Below are positions 62,050 through 64,000 of a stretch of DNA of 64,000 nucleotides, piece after piece. A program made the translations under genes and the position numbers. A model generated the notes under the pieces. That model made no database searches and was not told the origin of the DNA. It was given only the letters and a program-made list of their open reading frames with translations. This DNA is from Neobacillus drentensis (GTDB lineage: Bacteria; Bacillota; Bacilli; Bacillales; Cytobacillaceae), in contig NZ_CP091110.1 of the NCBI RefSeq assembly GCF_021560175.1, forward strand, positions 2,904,001 through 2,968,000. Reading direction: 5' to 3'. Position 1 is the first letter of the stretch; each line of letters begins with the position of its first letter.

Positions 62050-62107
62050 TTGACAACTCCGTCCTACAAGTGTAGTCTTTATTGTAGATTACACTTGTAG
62101 GACGGAG
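62050..62107 (+). promoter_or_regulatory. BlaI-type operator pair with promoter
   Basis: TTGACA at 62050-62055, then CTCCGTCCTACAAGTGTA (62057-62074) and its perfect inverted copy (62090-62107). Each arm contains the BlaI/MecI box TACA-nn-TGTA (TACAAGTGTA, TACACTTGTA). Eight bp before the regulator gene, so autoregulation. Confidence 0.8.
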
Positions 62108-62114
62108 GAGAAAG

Positions 62115-62501
62115 ATGAAGAAAGCAGATTGCAATATATCTGATGCAGAGTGGATTGTCATGAAGGTGCTATGGGAAGAAGCTCCATCTCCATTAACTTC
62201 TGCGAAGATAGTAGAGGCAGTAAGTTCTTATAAGAATTGGAGTCCGAAAACAATTCATTCATTAATAAGTAGACTGGTAAAGAAAGGTGCTTTAGGTGTA
62301 AATAAGGAGATGCCTCTTTATGAGTATTATCCTTTGGTAGATAAAAGAGACTGTGTACTGGAAGAAACAAGGTCATTTATTCAAAAGGTATACGATGGTT
62401 CTATCCACCTTATGCTCGCCAATTTTATAAAAGAAGAGAAGATTTCTGAGAAGGAAATAGAAGAACTGGAAAGATTGCTTAGAAAAAAAAATAACGATTA
62501 A
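62115..62501 (+). CDS. BlaI/MecI-family repressor
   Basis: 128 residues. Winged helix ISDAEWIVMKVLWEEAPSPL, SAKIVEAVSSYKNWSPKTIH and SLISRLVKKGALGV, then a dimerisation helix. BlaI-type repressors are cleaved when the partner metalloprotease is activated. The match of two BlaI boxes in its promoter supports the family call. Confidence 0.9.
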   Translation: MKKADCNISDAEWIVMKVLWEEAPSPLTSAKIVEAVSSYKNWSPKTIHSLISRLVKKGALGVNKEMPLYEYYPLVDKRDCVLEETRSFIQKVYDGSIHLMLANFIKEEKISEKEIEELERLLRKKNND

Positions 62502-62518
62502 AAGGCAGGTAATGGTGT

Positions 62519-64000
62519 ATGGTTTTATCTGCAGTATTTAAAGAAGTCTTATTACTGTCATTTATGGGTAGTATTCTAGCATTGGGGATACTTGCCGTAA
62601 AGGCGATTTTTAGACAAAGGCTTAGTGCAAAGCTTCATTATTATATTTGGATTTTGCTTGTACTTAGGCTAATAGTGCCAATAGACATTCAAAGTCATAT
62701 AAGCTTTATGAACTTTATTCCAATTGAACAAAAGGAACTTGATCCTCATTTTATAGCAGAACAATATGTTCCTAACATAATACCAAACAGCACTATCACA
62801 ACCGGAAATACACCGTCTAAAGAAGAAAGTAACGCATTAGCTGATCCAGGAATTATAGGTGCTATTGTTAGTTATGATACTGCAGCGGTGCTGTGGATAA
62901 TAGGTGTTTCATCGATTTTACTTTATATTTTATGCGTAAATATCTTGATGAGGGCTAAATTGAAAAAGTGTTCAGTCTGTGAAAGAGAAGACTTAATTGA
63001 AATTTTAGAAGCAGAAAAAACAAAGCTTAAAGTTAATTCTAAGATAAAAATAATCTATAATAATTACTCGAAATCGCCTGCAGTTTACGGGATAATCCAT
63101 CCTAAAATTATTATTCCAGAGGGGCTTATAGACAAATTAACCCCGGAAGAGTTTGGCTTTGTGTTAAGCCATGAATTAACTCATATTAAGAACAAGGATT
63201 TAGTGGTAAACACCTTACTTATGATTGTTAAAGCAATCTATTGGTTCAACCCCTTAATCTGGTATTCACTTAATCAGGTAAAACAAGACTGTGAAGTGGC
63301 TTGTGATGCGTCTGTCATCAGCACTTTAAAGACAGAAGAAGTCGAAAAATACGGTCAGACAATAATCAATATGCTTAGACTATTCTCAGAAAAAAGGAGT
63401 ACTACTGGGACATTAGGATATGCAAGTACATACAATAAACGGAGAATTGTGATGATTACACAATTTAAAAAAAGTTCGGCAATATGTGCAGTATTGGCTC
63501 TATCTCTTACAATTATGGTAGGCTGTTCAAGCTCCCTTAAACCTGGCAGTTCAGATGTTAGCCCAAATGAAACCAGTGATACCAATAGATCTACTCTGTC
63601 AGTGGAAAAAACATCTCCAAATCAAGCATCCCAAAGCAATACAACGCAAGGCAATATAAATCAAACATCCCAAAGCAATACGACACAAGGCAATATAAGT
63701 CAAGCAACCCAAAGCAATACAACGCAAGACAAAACAAACAATGCGTCAGTATCGAGTAACAATACCACATCTTCCTCATCTAATGGGGATACTCAGAGAG
63801 AACTTCTTTCAAGTATCATGCAATTGGCAAAGCAGGGTAAAATCATCAACTCAGAGTTTCCTGTTAAAACTACTGTAATAGAAGACGTAGAGAGAAAGCT
63901 AGGAAATCCGGATAAGGTTGATTGGGTACCTAATGCTAAAGGAAATTATGCTATATTTTCAAGATACAATTTGGTAGTTGGTTTCAACAAAGGGTCACAG
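62519..64000 (+). CDS. BlaR1-like M56 metallopeptidase fused to a DUF4309-like domain, cut by window
   Basis: At least 494 residues, running off the end. Four membrane helices (about 8-30, 40-55, 120-142, 317-333) with the zinc protease in the third loop: FVLSHELTHIKNKDL (HExxH about 218-222). After the fourth helix MVGCSS comes a Ser/Thr/Gln/Asn linker with three 13-residue repeats (63620-63736) and a C-terminal LLSSIMQLAKQGKIINSEFP start that looks like DUF4309/YjgB. A standard BlaR1 carries a penicillin-binding sensor here. Starts 17 bp after the repressor gene. Confidence 0.85.
   Translation, partial: MVLSAVFKEVLLLSFMGSILALGILAVKAIFRQRLSAKLHYYIWILLVLRLIVPIDIQSHISFMNFIPIEQKELDPHFIAEQYVPNIIPNSTITTGNTPSKEESNALADPGIIGAIVSYDTAAVLWIIGVSSILLYILCVNILMRAKLKKCSVCEREDLIEILEAEKTKLKVNSKIKIIYNNYSKSPAVYGIIHPKIIIPEGLIDKLTPEEFGFVLSHELTHIKNKDLVVNTLLMIVKAIYWFNPLIWYSLNQVKQDCEVACDASVISTLKTEEVEKYGQTIINMLRLFSEKRSTTGTLGYASTYNKRRIVMITQFKKSSAICAVLALSLTIMVGCSSSLKPGSSDVSPNETSDTNRSTLSVEKTSPNQASQSNTTQGNINQTSQSNTTQGNISQATQSNTTQDKTNNASVSSNNTTSSSSNGDTQRELLSSIMQLAKQGKIINSEFPVKTTVIEDVERKLGNPDKVDWVPNAKGNYAIFSRYNLVVGFNKGSQ

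Noticed and set aside
63591..63779. Cys/Leu-rich repeat ORF on the minus strand
   Set aside because: It is the antisense of the 39-bp repeats in the BlaR1-like gene; repetition arises from that gene.

Overview
This 64 kb window is low-GC, AT-rich DNA from an endospore-forming member of the Bacillaceae. Evidence: a gerA-gerB-gerC germination operon, a Spo0E-type phosphatase with a Spo0A box, a YjcZ-family sporulation micropeptide, AGGAGG ribosome sites with TTG/GTG starts, a ROK-type XylR with xylO operators, and CcpA cre sites. The genus cannot be fixed by reading alone; the gene content fits Bacillus, Neobacillus or a relative (inference).

Layout. 0-7.7 kb is accessory: azoreductase and AhpD-like genes, a uridine-kinase-like gene bracketed by near-perfect inverted repeats, and small secreted, membrane and TPR/propeller proteins separated by a degenerate intergenic repeat with a terminator hairpin. 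7.9-9.4 kb is an IS110-family element whose upstream non-coding end folds like a bridge RNA; the two strands of one internal loop match that same repeat. 9.5-11.1 kb holds three tiny membrane proteins and debris. 11.2-23.7 kb is a XylR/CcpA-type xylan island: esterase, GH10 xylanase (broken by one in-frame stop), two aldo/keto reductases, a flavin amine oxidase, a GPH-family symporter, xylR, GH43 and an alditol-oxidase-like enzyme. The hydrolases lack signal peptides, implying uptake and intracellular hydrolysis of xylo-oligosaccharides. 24.1-31.1 kb is a complete urease operon (ureABCEFGD plus nickel permease) facing a urea transporter.

31.4-36 kb carries a three-part glycosyltransferase/lectin-like fusion, a truncated pyruvate oxidase, a membrane protein and a HAD protein whose nucleophile Asp is Asn. 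36.1-49.4 kb is bracketed by two direct, nearly identical copies of a dinB-family segment. Between them is a fructosamine (Amadori product) locus: frlD, a GntR/UTRA regulator, frlC, frlB, an ABC importer without its ATPase (as in B. subtilis frlBONMD), plus an amidohydrolase and a YjbQ protein not in the classic operon. The frlC leader carries a promoter inside a 20-bp palindrome and a tandem repeat array. At the right end two 5'-truncated genes (hxlB and an iron alcohol dehydrogenase) meet head to head.

49.6-64 kb is more chromosomal: LysR/YeiH pair, YjcZ, Spo0E, an SMR transporter, the ger operon, SpxH-like and YdhR proteins with a divergent TetR regulator, YczE with a divergent LysR regulator, and a BlaI/BlaR1-like pair running off the end in which the usual penicillin sensor is replaced by a repeat linker and a DUF4309-like domain.
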